In this document: in pieces, positions 25,678 through 34,455 of the stretch
How positions within the stretch are numbered: the stretch's first letter is position 1
Layout of the letters: each line of letters starts with the position of its first letter
From: Streptomyces sp. XM83C
Lineage (GTDB): Bacteria; Actinomycetota; Actinomycetes; Streptomycetales; Streptomycetaceae
Direction: 5' to 3'
NCBI RefSeq assembly: GCF_023072675.1
Contig: NZ_JALLGL010000007.1
Coordinates: 1-49,978, forward strand
DNA length: 49,978 bases
Translations under genes and position numbers: made by a program
The notes under the pieces: generated by a model
Database searches by the model: none
Told to the model about the DNA's origin: nothing
Seen by the model: only the letters and a program-made list of their open reading frames with translations

Positions 25678-26676
25678 GTGGCCGGACGCTTCGCCCCGAG
25701 ACCCACGCGCACGACCGTACGCGGCGGGCATGTCGCCGTACCCGCGGCACGGCCCGCCCCCGCCGGGCGCGGCAAGGCACGCACCTGGGTGCCGGACGGC
25801 CCGCTCGACCTGGGCCTGGTGCTCGGCCCGCTGCGGCGCGGCCCCGGCGACCCGACGTTCCGCGCGACGCCGGACGGCTCGGTGTGGCGGGCCAGCCGCA
25901 CCCCCTCGGGCCCGGGCACGCTGCGTGTCGCGGCGTACGACGGTGAGGTGCGCGGCGAGGCGTGGGGGCCGGGGGCGGAGTGGCTGCTGGAGCGGATGCC
26001 GGAGCTGCTGGGCGCGGCGGACGACCCGTCGGCGTTCGCGCCGCGGCACCGGGTCCTCGCGGTCGCCCGGCACCGGCGGCCGGGGCTGCGGCTGACGCGG
26101 ACCGGGCTGGTGCTGGAGTCGCTGATCCCGTCGGTGCTGGAGCAGAAGGTCACGACGGGTGAGGCGTACCGGGCGTGGCGGCTGCTGGTACGGGCGTACG
26201 GCGAGCCGGCGCCGGGGCCCGCGCCGGAGGGCATGTACGTCATGCCGGAGGCGCGGACCTGGGCGCTGATCCCGTCCTGGGAGTGGCACCGGGCCGGGGT
26301 CGACGACAAGCGGGCCTCGACGATCCTGCGGGCCGTGCGGGTCGCGGGGCGGCTGGAGGAGACGGCCGCGATGGCGCCGGAGGCGGCGCAGGCCCGGCTG
26401 GAGGTCGTACCGGGGATCGGGCCGTGGACGTCGGCGGAGACGGTGCAGCGCAGCCATGGGGCCGCGGACGCGGTGACCGTGGGGGATCTGCATCTGCCGG
26501 GGATCGTGGGGTGGGTGCTCGCGGGGGACCGGGACGCGGACGACGCGGCGATGCTGCGGCTGCTGGAGCCGTACGCCGGGCAGCGGCATCGGGCTGCCCG
26601 GCTGATCCTGCTGAGCGGCCGCACGCCGGCGCGGCGGGCACCACGGATGCGGCGCGTGAACATCGCCGCGTGGTGA
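25678..26676 (+). CDS. HhH-GPD DNA-3-methyladenine glycosylase-like protein
   Basis: A 332-residue DNA repair enzyme of the AlkA type. The helix-hairpin-helix lies at residues 241-258 (LEVVPGIGPWTSAETVQR), with the catalytic Asp270 in VTVGDLHLP. LESLIPSVLEQKVTTGEAYRAW is the conserved helix before it. The first ~40 residues are basic and probably disordered. It removes alkylated bases; exact substrates cannot be read from sequence. The GTG start has AGGA 9 bases upstream. It follows fbiB by 105 bases, a layout seen in other streptomycetes. Confidence 0.9.
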   Translation: MAGRFAPRPTRTTVRGGHVAVPAARPAPAGRGKARTWVPDGPLDLGLVLGPLRRGPGDPTFRATPDGSVWRASRTPSGPGTLRVAAYDGEVRGEAWGPGAEWLLERMPELLGAADDPSAFAPRHRVLAVARHRRPGLRLTRTGLVLESLIPSVLEQKVTTGEAYRAWRLLVRAYGEPAPGPAPEGMYVMPEARTWALIPSWEWHRAGVDDKRASTILRAVRVAGRLEETAAMAPEAAQARLEVVPGIGPWTSAETVQRSHGAADAVTVGDLHLPGIVGWVLAGDRDADDAAMLRLLEPYAGQRHRAARLILLSGRTPARRAPRMRRVNIAAW

Positions 26677-26690
26677 ATCGCCCCCTGCGA

Positions 26691-26707
26691 CAGAGGGCAC
26701 CCCTCTG
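26691..26707 (+). terminator. first of two tandem hairpins after the glycosylase gene
   Basis: CAGAGGG (26691-26697), loop CAC, CCCTCTG (26701-26707): a perfect 7-bp stem 14 bases past the stop codon. Confidence 0.6.
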
Positions 26708-26717
26708 ACGCCCCTCA

Positions 26718-26736
26718 CCTGGGCCGACGGCCCAGG
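26718..26736 (+). terminator. second tandem hairpin after the glycosylase gene
   Basis: CCTGGGCC (26718-26725), loop GAC, GGCCCAGG (26729-26736): a perfect 8-bp stem 10 bases after the first hairpin. Together they should end the transcript efficiently. Confidence 0.6.
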
Positions 26737-26847
26737 GCCCCGCCTCGGCGGGAGAGCCTGCGCCCCGGTGCGAGACGAGCACCCGGCGCGGGTGGGAGCC
26801 CCCGAGGGTGGGCCGGCGCCCCCGCGCCACAGAGTCACCCGGTGTGG

Positions 26848-27262
26848 ATGCGGGCGCGGAGGTGGGCCGCGCCACCCGGCGCTGACGGGTGCCTCCCCCA
26901 GAGGGTGTACCCCAGCGCCCTGCGGCACGACTGCCCGCAGCTGGGTGCGTTGCGGCGCCCAGCCTCACCGCTGCGGCACTCGTCGCTGCGTCGGCCGGGG
27001 AGCATCACCCGTCGGCGGGCGGCAGCCGCGTACGGCGGGGAGGGGGCGTGTCGGGGGGTGCCCGCCCTCAGCGTGCGGCGAGAACGCCCGGCAAGGATCT
27101 GAGAGACAGAGCGCCGCACCGAGGACGGACACCCCCGGCGCGCACCCGACCCGCGCACCGCCCGTGGGCGCAACCGCAACCACGCACCCACCCGCACAGG
27201 CCGCCGCAGGCATCCAGGGGCGCGGGGAACTGCGCGACCAGCCCCCACCGGCCCGCGGTGAA
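26848..27262 (-). repeat. Streptomyces dispersed intergenic repeat, copy B
   Basis: Same element and orientation as 15258-15715, occupying most of the gene-free stretch 26677-27409. It includes a 25-base block AGGGGCGCGGGGAACTGCGC plus GACCA (27216-27240), which is repeated just outside the element at 27286-27310 with one change. Frames across it encode Cys/Arg/Pro-rich runs that I take to be spurious. Confidence 0.85.
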
Positions 27263-27340
27263 CAGCGAAACCCCCGCACCCCGAGAGGGGCGCGGGGAAC
27301 TGCGCGAACACGCGAACACGCCCCACCGGCGCGAGAGGCT

Positions 27341-27378
27341 GAGCCGCCGGCCGCGCTGTCGCGCGCCGCCGGCGGCTC
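27341..27378 (-). terminator. 10-bp inverted repeat downstream of the transporter/epimerase operon
   Basis: GAGCCGCCGG (27341-27350) and CCGGCGGCTC (27369-27378) are perfectly complementary, with a further GCGC pairing in the loop. It lies about 30 bases beyond the stop of the minus-strand epimerase gene and probably ends the four-gene transcript. Confidence 0.6.
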
Positions 27379-27409
27379 GGGGGGCGGAGCCGTCGGCCCC
27401 GTCAGGGCG

Positions 27410-28312
27410 TCACGCTCCGCAGGAGCGGAGGAACTTCCGCGTCCGTACCGCGATCGGCAACGGCGCATCCGCCTCGCACGGGTACATGTCCTGCTCGACG
27501 ATGGCGAACAGCTCCACCCCCAGCCTCTGCGCCGCCGCCAGCACGGGCTCCAGCGCCGGCACCCCGGACGGCGGTTCGCACATCACGCCCCGCGCGACGG
27601 CCGGCCCGAACGGCACCTCGTCGCGCACGACTTCGGCGAGGATGTCGGGGTCGACCTGCTTGAGGTGCAGGTACCCGATGCGCTCGCCGTACGTCTCGAT
27701 CAGCTTGACGCTGTCGCCGCCGCAGTAGGCGTAGTGCCCGGTGTCGAGGCAGAGGTTGACCAGGTCGGAGTCGGTGGAGTCGAGGAAGCGCTCGACGTGG
27801 GCCTCGGTGTCGAGGTGGGTGTCGGCGTGCGGGTGGACGACGATGTCGAGCCCGTACCGTTCCTTCACCTCGTGCCCGAGGCGTTCCATGCCTTTGGTGA
27901 GGTGCGCCCACTGTTCGCCGGTCAGCTCGGGCGGCTCCAGGATCTCGGCGGTCTTGTCGTCGCGCCAGAAGGACGGGATGACGACGAGGTGGCGGGCGCC
28001 CATGGCCTGGGTGAGGGCGGCGACCTGGCTGACGTGGGCCCAGGTGGACTCCCACACGGCGGGGCCGCGGTGCAGGCCGGTGAAGACGGTGCCGGCGGAG
28101 ACCTTCAGGCCGCGCTTGCCGACCTCGTCCGCGAGGCGCGCGGGGTCGGTGGGCAGATAGCCGTACGGGCCCAGTTCGATCCATTCGTAGCCGGCCTCGG
28201 CGACCTCGTCGAGGAAGCGTTCCCAGGGCACCTGGAGCGGGTCGTCGGCGAACCAGACGCCCCAGGAGTCGGGTGCGGAGCCGACCCGGATGCGGTCGAG
28301 GGCAGCGGGCAT
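27410..28312 (-). CDS. sugar phosphate isomerase/epimerase, IolE/IolI-like TIM barrel
   Basis: 300 residues of the xylose isomerase-like TIM barrel (AP endonuclease 2) family. The N-terminus RIRVGSAPDSWGVWF is typical of inosose dehydratase/isomerase relatives; metal ligands are expected in ELGPYG, VHPHADTHLDT, LCLDTGHYAYCGGD and HLKQVD. Being last in an inositol-type transporter operon and divergent from iolB-iolD, it likely acts on inosose (dehydratase IolE or isomerase IolI). Which one cannot be settled here. Its ATG lies one base after the ATPase stop, so the genes are coupled. Confidence 0.85.
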   Translation of the reverse strand: MPAALDRIRVGSAPDSWGVWFADDPLQVPWERFLDEVAEAGYEWIELGPYGYLPTDPARLADEVGKRGLKVSAGTVFTGLHRGPAVWESTWAHVSQVAALTQAMGARHLVVIPSFWRDDKTAEILEPPELTGEQWAHLTKGMERLGHEVKERYGLDIVVHPHADTHLDTEAHVERFLDSTDSDLVNLCLDTGHYAYCGGDSVKLIETYGERIGYLHLKQVDPDILAEVVRDEVPFGPAVARGVMCEPPSGVPALEPVLAAAQRLGVELFAIVEQDMYPCEADAPLPIAVRTRKFLRSCGA

Positions 28313-28313
28313 G

Positions 28314-29222
28314 TCAGGGGGTTCCTTCCTCGGTGCCGGTCGCCGCGGGAGCGGTGAGGTCCTGCTCCTCGGGCAGCTCCTCGACGTCGACGCCGCGGAC
28401 CTGGGCGAGTTCGTGCTTGAGCGCGGCGAGTTCGGCGCCGCCGGCCATGTGGTTGGTCAGCTCCTCGAGGCTGACCTCGCTGCGGTCCGCGGACAGTTCC
28501 AGGGTGCCGAGGCGCAGCACGCTGAAGTGGTCGCCGACCATGTAGGCGTGGTGGGGGTTGTGGGTGATGAAGATGACGCCGAGTCCGCGGTCGCGGGCGG
28601 CGGCGATGTACTTGAGGACGACGCCGGACTGTTTGACGCCGAGCGCGGCGGTCGGCTCGTCGAGGATGAGGACGCGGGCGCCGAAGTAGACGGCGCGGGC
28701 GATGGCGACGCACTGGCGCTGGCCGCCGGAGAGGGTGCCGATGGGCTGTTCGAGGTCGTCGAGGACGATGCCCATGTTGCGGAGTTCCTCGTCGGCGGTC
28801 CTCTTCATCCGGGCGATGTCGAGGCGGCGTACGGGCCAGGGCCCTTTGGTCATCTCGGAGCCGAGGAAGAAGTTCCGCCACACGGGCATCAGGGGCACCG
28901 TCGCCAGGTCCTGGTAGACGGTGGCGATGCCGAGGTCGAGGGCCTCGCGGGGGCTGCTGAACCGCACGGGTTCGCCGTCGACGCGGAACTCGCCCTCGGT
29001 GTGCTGGTGCAGCCCGGAGATGATCTTGATGAGGGTGGATTTGCCGGCGCCGTTGTCGCCGAGGACGCAGGTCACCTTGCCGGCATGGACGGTGAGGTCG
29101 ACGCCGTGCAGGGCGCGGATGTTGCCGTAGGACTTGCCGGCGCCGCGCAGTTCGACGAGGGGGGCGTCCCCTGCGGGCGGGGTGTCCGCCAGGACCGCGC
29201 CGTGGGTCTTCTCGGTGGTCAT
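28314..29222 (-). CDS. sugar ABC transporter ATP-binding protein
   Basis: 302 residues with a single nucleotide-binding domain: Walker [11 protein letters not shown]-loop VYQDLA, signature LSGGQRQ, Walker [10 protein letters not shown] and H-loop FITHN. Ribose/inositol-type importers usually carry two fused NBDs (RbsA); a single NBD indicates the FrcA-like type working as a homodimer. The C-terminal ~45 residues form an acidic helical tail. The stop of the permease lies only a few bases upstream, so it belongs to the binding protein - permease - ATPase - epimerase operon. Confidence 0.93.
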   Translation of the reverse strand: MTTEKTHGAVLADTPPAGDAPLVELRGAGKSYGNIRALHGVDLTVHAGKVTCVLGDNGAGKSTLIKIISGLHQHTEGEFRVDGEPVRFSSPREALDLGIATVYQDLATVPLMPVWRNFFLGSEMTKGPWPVRRLDIARMKRTADEELRNMGIVLDDLEQPIGTLSGGQRQCVAIARAVYFGARVLILDEPTAALGVKQSGVVLKYIAAARDRGLGVIFITHNPHHAYMVGDHFSVLRLGTLELSADRSEVSLEELTNHMAGGAELAALKHELAQVRGVDVEELPEEQDLTAPAATGTEEGTP

Positions 29223-29229
29223 CGCGGGG

Positions 29230-30297
29230 TCACCTCCGGGTCGCGGTGCGCTGGACGTACAGGTTGATCAGCACGGCGCCGAGGAGCATCACGCCGAGGA
29301 AGGCCTTGAACCAGTCGGGGTTCCAGCCGGCGTAGACGATGCCCTGGTTGACCATGCCGAACATGAACGCGCCGAAGACCGGGCCGATGGCGGAGCCGTA
29401 GCCGCCGGTGAGGAGGCAGCCGCCGATGACGGCCGCGGCGATGTAGATCAGTTCCTGGCCGACGCCCTCGCCGGACTGCACGGTGTTGAAGGAGAACAGG
29501 TTGTGCATGCCGACGAACCAGGCGCCGAATCCGACCGTCATGAACAGGGTGATCTTGGTGAAGTTCACCGGGACGCCGACGGCGCGGGCGGATTCCTTGT
29601 TGCCGCCGACGGCGAAGATCCAGTTGCCGTACTTGGTGCGCAGCAGCACCCAGGTGGCCAGCGCGGCGAAGACCAGCCACCACACGACGGTGATCTTCAC
29701 ATCGACGCCGCCGATGTCGAAGGACGAGGCGAAGATCTTTCTCGCCTGGTCGAAGCCGTCCATGTCGCTGATGTCGTCGGTGGCGACGTTGCCGGTGACG
29801 AGCTTGGTCACGGCGAGGTTGACGCCCTGGAGGATCAGGAACGTGCCGAGGGTGACGAGGAAGCTGGGCAGCCCGGTTCTCACCACCATCCAGCCGTTGA
29901 ACAGGCCGATGCCGAGGGAGACGATCAGGGCGACGACGACGCCGGTCCACACGTTCACCGTGAGCTGGAAGCTGAGCATGCTCGCGGTGAGCGCGGAGGT
30001 GATGACGGCGACGCCGGCGGACAGGTCGAACTCGCCGCCGATCATCAGCAGGGCGACCGGCAGTGCCATGATGCCGATGGTGGAGGACTGGTAGAGGACG
30101 GTGGCCATGGAGTTGCCCTGGCGCACCGTCGGGGCGGCCATGAGGAAGAAGACGAGGACCGCCACCGCCCCGAGGAAGACACCGACCTCGGGCCGGGCCA
30201 GCAGCCGCAGCGCGAGGGAGCGCTGCCGGGTGCGGCCGTCCCGGCCGGGGGCCGGCGGTGTGCCCACCGCCGGCGCAGCCTGCTGGGTCATGCTCAT
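29230..30297 (-). CDS. sugar ABC transporter permease (RbsC/FrcC-like)
   Basis: A 355-residue polytopic inner-membrane protein. The family motif [17 protein letters not shown] and the EAA-like [15 protein letters not shown] region are clear; about nine hydrophobic helices follow one another from residue 35 on. It forms the channel for the binding protein encoded upstream. The start is ATG 30297 (MSMTQQAAP), whose A is also the last base of the binding-protein stop codon (TGATG), indicating translational coupling. Confidence 0.94.
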   Translation of the reverse strand: MSMTQQAAPAVGTPPAPGRDGRTRQRSLALRLLARPEVGVFLGAVAVLVFFLMAAPTVRQGNSMATVLYQSSTIGIMALPVALLMIGGEFDLSAGVAVITSALTASMLSFQLTVNVWTGVVVALIVSLGIGLFNGWMVVRTGLPSFLVTLGTFLILQGVNLAVTKLVTGNVATDDISDMDGFDQARKIFASSFDIGGVDVKITVVWWLVFAALATWVLLRTKYGNWIFAVGGNKESARAVGVPVNFTKITLFMTVGFGAWFVGMHNLFSFNTVQSGEGVGQELIYIAAAVIGGCLLTGGYGSAIGPVFGAFMFGMVNQGIVYAGWNPDWFKAFLGVMLLGAVLINLYVQRTATRR

Positions 30298-31310
30298 CAC
30301 CGGGTGCCCTTCGCGGCGTACTTGTCGATCTGGTCGACGTTGGACTTGTCGACGAAGGCCGGACCGGTCAGCACCGGCTGCTCGCCGCCGCCCATGTAGT
30401 TGCCGTTGTTCTTGTAGAGCCACAGCGAGTCGATCGCGAGGTAGCCCTGGAGGTAGGGCTGCTGGTCGACGGCGAACTCGATGGTGCCCTTGCTGATGGC
30501 GCCGGTCAGCTCCTTGTTGAGGTCGAAGGTGGCCACCTCGGCCTTGCTGCCGGACTCGTCCACCGACTGGGCGGCGGTCAGCGCGATGGGCGCGCCGAGC
30601 GCGATGACGTGGTCGATGTTCGTGTCCTGCCTGAGCTTGGCGGTGATGGTCGACTTGACCGAGGGCATGTCGGTGCCGTTGACGTAGAGGTTCTCCAGGG
30701 AGCCGGAGAACGTCTTCTTCACGCCGTCGCAGCGCTGGGTGAGGCCGACGTTGCCCTGTTCGTGGATGACGCAGACGGCTCTCTTGGCGCCGATGTCGTT
30801 GAGCTTGTTGCCGAGGGCCTCGCCGGCGACGGTCTCGTCCTGGCCGAAGAACTCGAGCAGGCCGAGCTGCTTCCATTCGCTGACGCCGGAGTTGAGGCCG
30901 ACGACGGGGATGCCGGCGGCGGTCGCCTTGCTGATGACGCTCTTGAGGGCGTCGGGCTTGGCGAGGGTGACGGCGATGCCGTCGACCTTCTGGTCGATGG
31001 CGTTCTGCACGAGGTTGGCCTGGGTGCCCGCGTTGGGGTCGGCCGAGTAGATCAGCTTCACGTTGTCCTTGGCCGCGGCGGCCTCGGCGCCCTTGCGGAC
31101 GATGTCCCAGAAGGTGTCGCCGGGCGACTGGTGGGTGACCAGGGCGACGGTCATCCGTGGAGTGGTGGCCTTGCCGGCAGAGGCGCTGTCCCCGCCCTCC
31201 TCGGCTTTCTTTCCGCCTGAGCTGCTGGAGCAGCCGGCGAGGGTCAGGGCCGCCGCCGCGGCGAGAGCCACGACGGGGGCGAGTCTGCGGGAGTGAGAAG
31301 AGCGGTCCAT
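30297..31310 (-). CDS. sugar ABC transporter substrate-binding lipoprotein
   Basis: 337 residues. A signal peptide with lipobox LAGC (Cys27) is followed by a Ser/Gly/Lys linker and a periplasmic-binding-protein fold of the ribose/galactose type (MTVALVTHQSPGDTFWDIVRKG, NLVQNAIDQKVDGIAVTLAKPDAL, GIPVVGLNSG). It captures a sugar or polyol outside the membrane; inositol is inferred from the divergent iolB-iolD genes. It is the first gene of the minus-strand operon, with promoter and operators in 31311-31450. Confidence 0.94.
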   Translation of the reverse strand: MDRSSHSRRLAPVVALAAAAALTLAGCSSSSGGKKAEEGGDSASAGKATTPRMTVALVTHQSPGDTFWDIVRKGAEAAAAKDNVKLIYSADPNAGTQANLVQNAIDQKVDGIAVTLAKPDALKSVISKATAAGIPVVGLNSGVSEWKQLGLLEFFGQDETVAGEALGNKLNDIGAKRAVCVIHEQGNVGLTQRCDGVKKTFSGSLENLYVNGTDMPSVKSTITAKLRQDTNIDHVIALGAPIALTAAQSVDESGSKAEVATFDLNKELTGAISKGTIEFAVDQQPYLQGYLAIDSLWLYKNNGNYMGGGEQPVLTGPAFVDKSNVDQIDKYAAKGTR

Positions 31311-31363
31311 CTTTCCTGCACCTCACTGTGCGACGAGGGGAAAGGCTGTTGCGTTGGGACCGG

Positions 31364-31392
31364 ATCGTTGTCCTTGCCGCGTCCGCTGTCAA
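31364..31392 (-). promoter_or_regulatory. promoter of the ABC transporter operon
   Basis: The minus strand has TTGACA (31392-31387), a 17-base spacer and AACGAT (31369-31364), giving a start about 50 bases before the binding-protein ATG. The -35 is perfect and the -10 weak. A palindrome (31398-31407) lies just upstream of the -35. Confidence 0.5.
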
Positions 31393-31397
31393 TACTT

Positions 31398-31407
31398 TGT
31401 CATGACA
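31398..31407. promoter_or_regulatory. palindrome TGTCATGACA, candidate GntR operator 1
   Basis: A perfect 10-bp palindrome between the divergent promoters of the transporter and iolBD operons, 5 bases from the transporter -35. GntR-type repressors of the HutC class bind short palindromes of this kind; the regulator gene lies at 34456-35247. Confidence 0.45.
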
Positions 31408-31429
31408 TCATTTCACACTCAGGTCCGAA

Positions 31430-31439
31430 TGTAAGTACA
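31430..31439. promoter_or_regulatory. TGTA-AG-TACA, candidate GntR operator 2
   Basis: An inverted repeat TGTA-N2-TACA, the form of HutC-subfamily operators, 5 bases upstream of the iolB -35 box. With 31398-31407 it is placed to control both divergent operons. Confidence 0.5.
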
Positions 31440-31444
31440 AACCA

Positions 31445-31473
31445 TTGACATTGTGGTGTCGGCCGCCTACACC
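31445..31473 (+). promoter_or_regulatory. promoter of iolB-iolD-gntR
   Basis: TTGACA (31445-31450), a 17-base spacer and TACACC (31468-31473). It lies about 125 bases before the iolB ATG and faces away from the transporter promoter. Confidence 0.6.
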
Positions 31474-31598
31474 TGGGTCTACCCCCAGTACGCGCGCGGA
31501 TCACCGGGCGCGCATCCCGGGGGCGGCGACAGCGGCCGGCGACCCGTGGCCGCCGGCCGTCCGGCACGCGAGGCCCCGTGACCACGAAAGGCACCGAG

Positions 31599-32492
31599 AT
31601 GACGTATCACCTGCCGGCGGGCAAGGCGGCCGCCGGCCCCTACGCCGTCGACATCACGCCGGAACGGGCCGGCTGGGGTTTCTCCGCCCTGAAGGTCCTC
31701 GACCTGCCGCCGGGCGGGACGCACACGTTCGACGCCGCCGGCAGCGAGTGGATCGTGCTGCCGCTGGCCGGCGGCTGCACGGTCACCGTCGCCGAGGACA
31801 CCGGCGAGCAGACCTTCGAGCTGGCCGGACGCCCCGACGTGTTCAGCGGCGTCAGCGACTTCGTGTACGTCCCCCGGGACGCCGCCGCCACCGTCATCTC
31901 CCCCGGCGGCGGCCGGTTCGCGCTGACCGGCGCCCGCTGCGAGCGCCGGCTGCCCGCCCGCTACGGCCCCGCCTTCGACGTGCCCGTGGAGCTGCGCGGC
32001 ACCGGGAACTGCTCCCGGCAGGTGAACAACTTCGGCGCGGCCGGCGTCTTCGAGTGCGACAGGCTGATCGCGGTCGAGGTGATCACCCCCGGCGGCAACT
32101 GGTCGTCGTTCCCGCCGCACAAGCACGACGAGGACCGGCCCGGCGAGGAGAGCGTGCTGGAGGAGATCTACTACTTCGAGTTCGCCGCCCACGACGGCAC
32201 CCCAGGCCTCGGCTACCAGCGGGTCTCCCCCTCCGGGCGGGGTCGCGGCACCGACGTGCTGGCGGAGGTCCGCGACGGGGACGTGGTCCTCATCCCGGAC
32301 GGCTGGCACGGCCCGTCGATGGCGGTGCCCGGCCACCACATGTACTACCTGAACGTCATGGCCGGTCCCGGCGCCGAGCGGGCCTGGCTGATCTGCGACC
32401 ACCCCGGTCACGCCTGGATCCGCGACACCTGGCCCGCGCAGCCCGTCGACCCCCGGCTGCCCCTGTACACCGCCCACGAGAGGTCCCGATGA
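31599..32492 (+). CDS. iolB: 5-deoxy-glucuronate isomerase
   Basis: A 297-residue bicupin enzyme of myo-inositol breakdown, turning 5-deoxy-glucuronate into 2-deoxy-5-keto-gluconate. Family blocks are GWGFSALKVLDLPPGG, FVYVPRDA, GNCSRQVNNFGAAGVFECDRLIAVEVITPGGNWSSFPPHKHDE-type metal-binding His/Glu residues, LEEIYYFEF and HGPSMAVPGHHMYYLNVMAGP. I chose ATG 31599 since AAAGG sits 7 bases before it; GTG 31578 would add seven residues. Its stop overlaps the iolD start. Confidence 0.95.
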   Translation: MTYHLPAGKAAAGPYAVDITPERAGWGFSALKVLDLPPGGTHTFDAAGSEWIVLPLAGGCTVTVAEDTGEQTFELAGRPDVFSGVSDFVYVPRDAAATVISPGGGRFALTGARCERRLPARYGPAFDVPVELRGTGNCSRQVNNFGAAGVFECDRLIAVEVITPGGNWSSFPPHKHDEDRPGEESVLEEIYYFEFAAHDGTPGLGYQRVSPSGRGRGTDVLAEVRDGDVVLIPDGWHGPSMAVPGHHMYYLNVMAGPGAERAWLICDHPGHAWIRDTWPAQPVDPRLPLYTAHERSR

Positions 32493-34354
32493 ACAGCGTC
32501 CGTCTGACGACCGCCCAGGCCCTGGTGCGGTTCCTCGCCGCCCAGTACACCGAGCGCGACGGCGCCCGGCACCGGCTGATCACCGGCACCTGGGGCATCT
32601 TCGGCCACGGCAACGTGGCGGGCCTCGGCCAGGCGCTGGTCGAGTACGCGGACGTGATGCCGTACCACCAGGGCCGCAACGAGCAGGCGATGGTGCACGC
32701 GGCGGTCGCCCACGCCCGCCAGCTGAACCGGCTCTCCGCGCAGGCCGTCACCACCTCCATCGGCCCGGGCGCGACCAATCTGGTCACCGGCGCCGCCCTC
32801 GCCACGATCAACCGGCTGCCGGTGCTGCTGCTGCCCGGCGACTACTTCGCCGCGCACCCCGCCGACCCGCTGCTCCAACAGCTGGAGCACCCGGTGGAGG
32901 CCGATGTCTCCGTCAACGACACCCTCCGCCCGGTCTCCCGCTACTTCGACCGCATCACCCGCCCCGAGGCGCTGATCGCCTCCGCCCTGCACGCGGTGCG
33001 CGTCCTCAGCGACCCGGCGGAGACCGGCGCCGTCACCCTCGCCCTGCCGCAGGACGTGCAGGCGGAGGCGTACGACTGGCCGGTGGAGTTCTTCGCCGAG
33101 CGCGTGTGGCGGGTACGGCGGCCCGCCCCCGACCCCCAGGAGCTGACGGAGGCCGTGCGGGCGGTCCGGGAGGCCGAGCGGCCCCTGCTGATCGCGGGCG
33201 GCGGCGTCCACCACAGCGAGGCGGAGGACGCGCTGCGGGCGTTCGCCGACGTCACCGGAATTCCCGTCGCCTCCACCCAGGCCGGCAAGGGCTCCCTGCG
33301 CCACGACCACCCGGCCGACGTCGGCGGCATCGGCCACACCGGCACCGCCGTCGCCGACGACCTCGCCCGCACCGCCGACCTGGTGATCGGCGTCGGCACC
33401 CGCTACACCGACTTCACCACCGCCTCCGGCACGCTCTTCCAGCGCCCCGGCGTCCGCTTCCTCAACCTCAACATCACCGCGTTCGACGCGCACAAGCTCG
33501 CCGCGCGCACCCTCGTGTGCGACGCGCGTGCCGGCCTGGAGGCACTGACGCAGGCCCTCGCGGGCCACCGGGTCGCGGGCGCGTACGAGGCGGAGTACCG
33601 CACCGGCAAGGACCGGTGGGACGAGGCGGTTCAGGCCGCCTACCGGGCCGACGACCCGAGCGCGGTGCCGACGCAGACGCAGGTGCTGGGCGCCCTGGAC
33701 GCCGTCGTCGGCGACACGGACGTGGTGATCAACGCGGCCGGTTCGCTCCCCGGCGACCTGCACAAGCTGTGGCGGGCCCGCTCCCCGCGCCAGTACCACC
33801 TGGAGTACGGCTACTCCTGCATGGGCTACGAGATCCCCGCCGCGATCGGGGTGCAGCAGGCGGCACCGGACGAGGTGGTGTGGGCGCTGGTCGGCGACGG
33901 CACCTATCTGATGATGCCCACGGAGATCGTCACGGCGGTCCAGGAGGGCCTGCCCGTGAACATGGTCCTGGTCCAGAACCACGGCTACGCCTCCATCGGC
34001 GGCCTGTCGGAGTCGGTGGGCGGCGAGCGCTTCGGCACCGCCTACCGGTACCGCGCCCCCGACGGCACCTTCACCGGCGCGCCGCTCCCGGTCGACCTGG
34101 CCGCCAACGCTGCCAGCCTCGGCATGGACGTGCTGCGCGCCAAGACGGTCGGCGAGCTGCGCGACGCGCTCGCGCGGGCCCGCGCCTCCGACCGGCCGAC
34201 CTGTGTGTACGTCGAGACCGACCCGGCGCCCACCGCGCCGCCGGCGCAGGCCTGGTGGGACGTGCCGGTCGCCGAGGTCGCCGCCCGGGAGGCGGCCGTC
34301 GACGCCCGCGAGCAGTACGAACGCGAGGTGGCGGCCCGCCGTCACCACCTGTGA
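32489..34354 (+). CDS. iolD: 3D-(3,5/4)-trihydroxycyclohexane-1,2-dione acylhydrolase
   Basis: A 621-residue thiamine-diphosphate enzyme opening the ring in inositol catabolism; its product feeds IolB. It has the three ThDP-enzyme domains. The catalytic Glu65 is in YHQGRNEQAMVHAA, SIGPGATNLVTGAA follows, and the ThDP/Mg site is VGDGTYLMM ... VLVQNHGY. The start ATG 32489 overlaps the iolB stop (ATGA). An in-frame open stretch upstream is a shadow of iolB. iolC, iolG and iolA are not in the window, so the pathway must be completed elsewhere. Confidence 0.96.
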   Translation: MNSVRLTTAQALVRFLAAQYTERDGARHRLITGTWGIFGHGNVAGLGQALVEYADVMPYHQGRNEQAMVHAAVAHARQLNRLSAQAVTTSIGPGATNLVTGAALATINRLPVLLLPGDYFAAHPADPLLQQLEHPVEADVSVNDTLRPVSRYFDRITRPEALIASALHAVRVLSDPAETGAVTLALPQDVQAEAYDWPVEFFAERVWRVRRPAPDPQELTEAVRAVREAERPLLIAGGGVHHSEAEDALRAFADVTGIPVASTQAGKGSLRHDHPADVGGIGHTGTAVADDLARTADLVIGVGTRYTDFTTASGTLFQRPGVRFLNLNITAFDAHKLAARTLVCDARAGLEALTQALAGHRVAGAYEAEYRTGKDRWDEAVQAAYRADDPSAVPTQTQVLGALDAVVGDTDVVINAAGSLPGDLHKLWRARSPRQYHLEYGYSCMGYEIPAAIGVQQAAPDEVVWALVGDGTYLMMPTEIVTAVQEGLPVNMVLVQNHGYASIGGLSESVGGERFGTAYRYRAPDGTFTGAPLPVDLAANAASLGMDVLRAKTVGELRDALARARASDRPTCVYVETDPAPTAPPAQAWWDVPVAEVAAREAAVDAREQYEREVAARRHHL

Positions 34355-34455
34355 CCGCAAGTTCGGCGAGGCCCGGGCCTGGCCGGCCCCGGTGGGCCCG
34401 GACCCACCGGCCGGCCCGGGCCGTATCGCCGTACAGGACCGAAGGGGGGACCCCG

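Noticed and set aside
24085..26928. 947-codon minus-strand open frame opposite fbiA, fbiB and the glycosylase
   Set aside because: Antisense to three well-supported genes with Arg/His/Pro-rich composition; a shadow frame.
27068..27319. Small Cys-containing proteins in the dispersed repeats (also at 15109-15663)
   Set aside because: They occur only because the repeat lacks stops in high-GC frames; no ribosome binding site, and the similarity between copies is at DNA level with frame changes.
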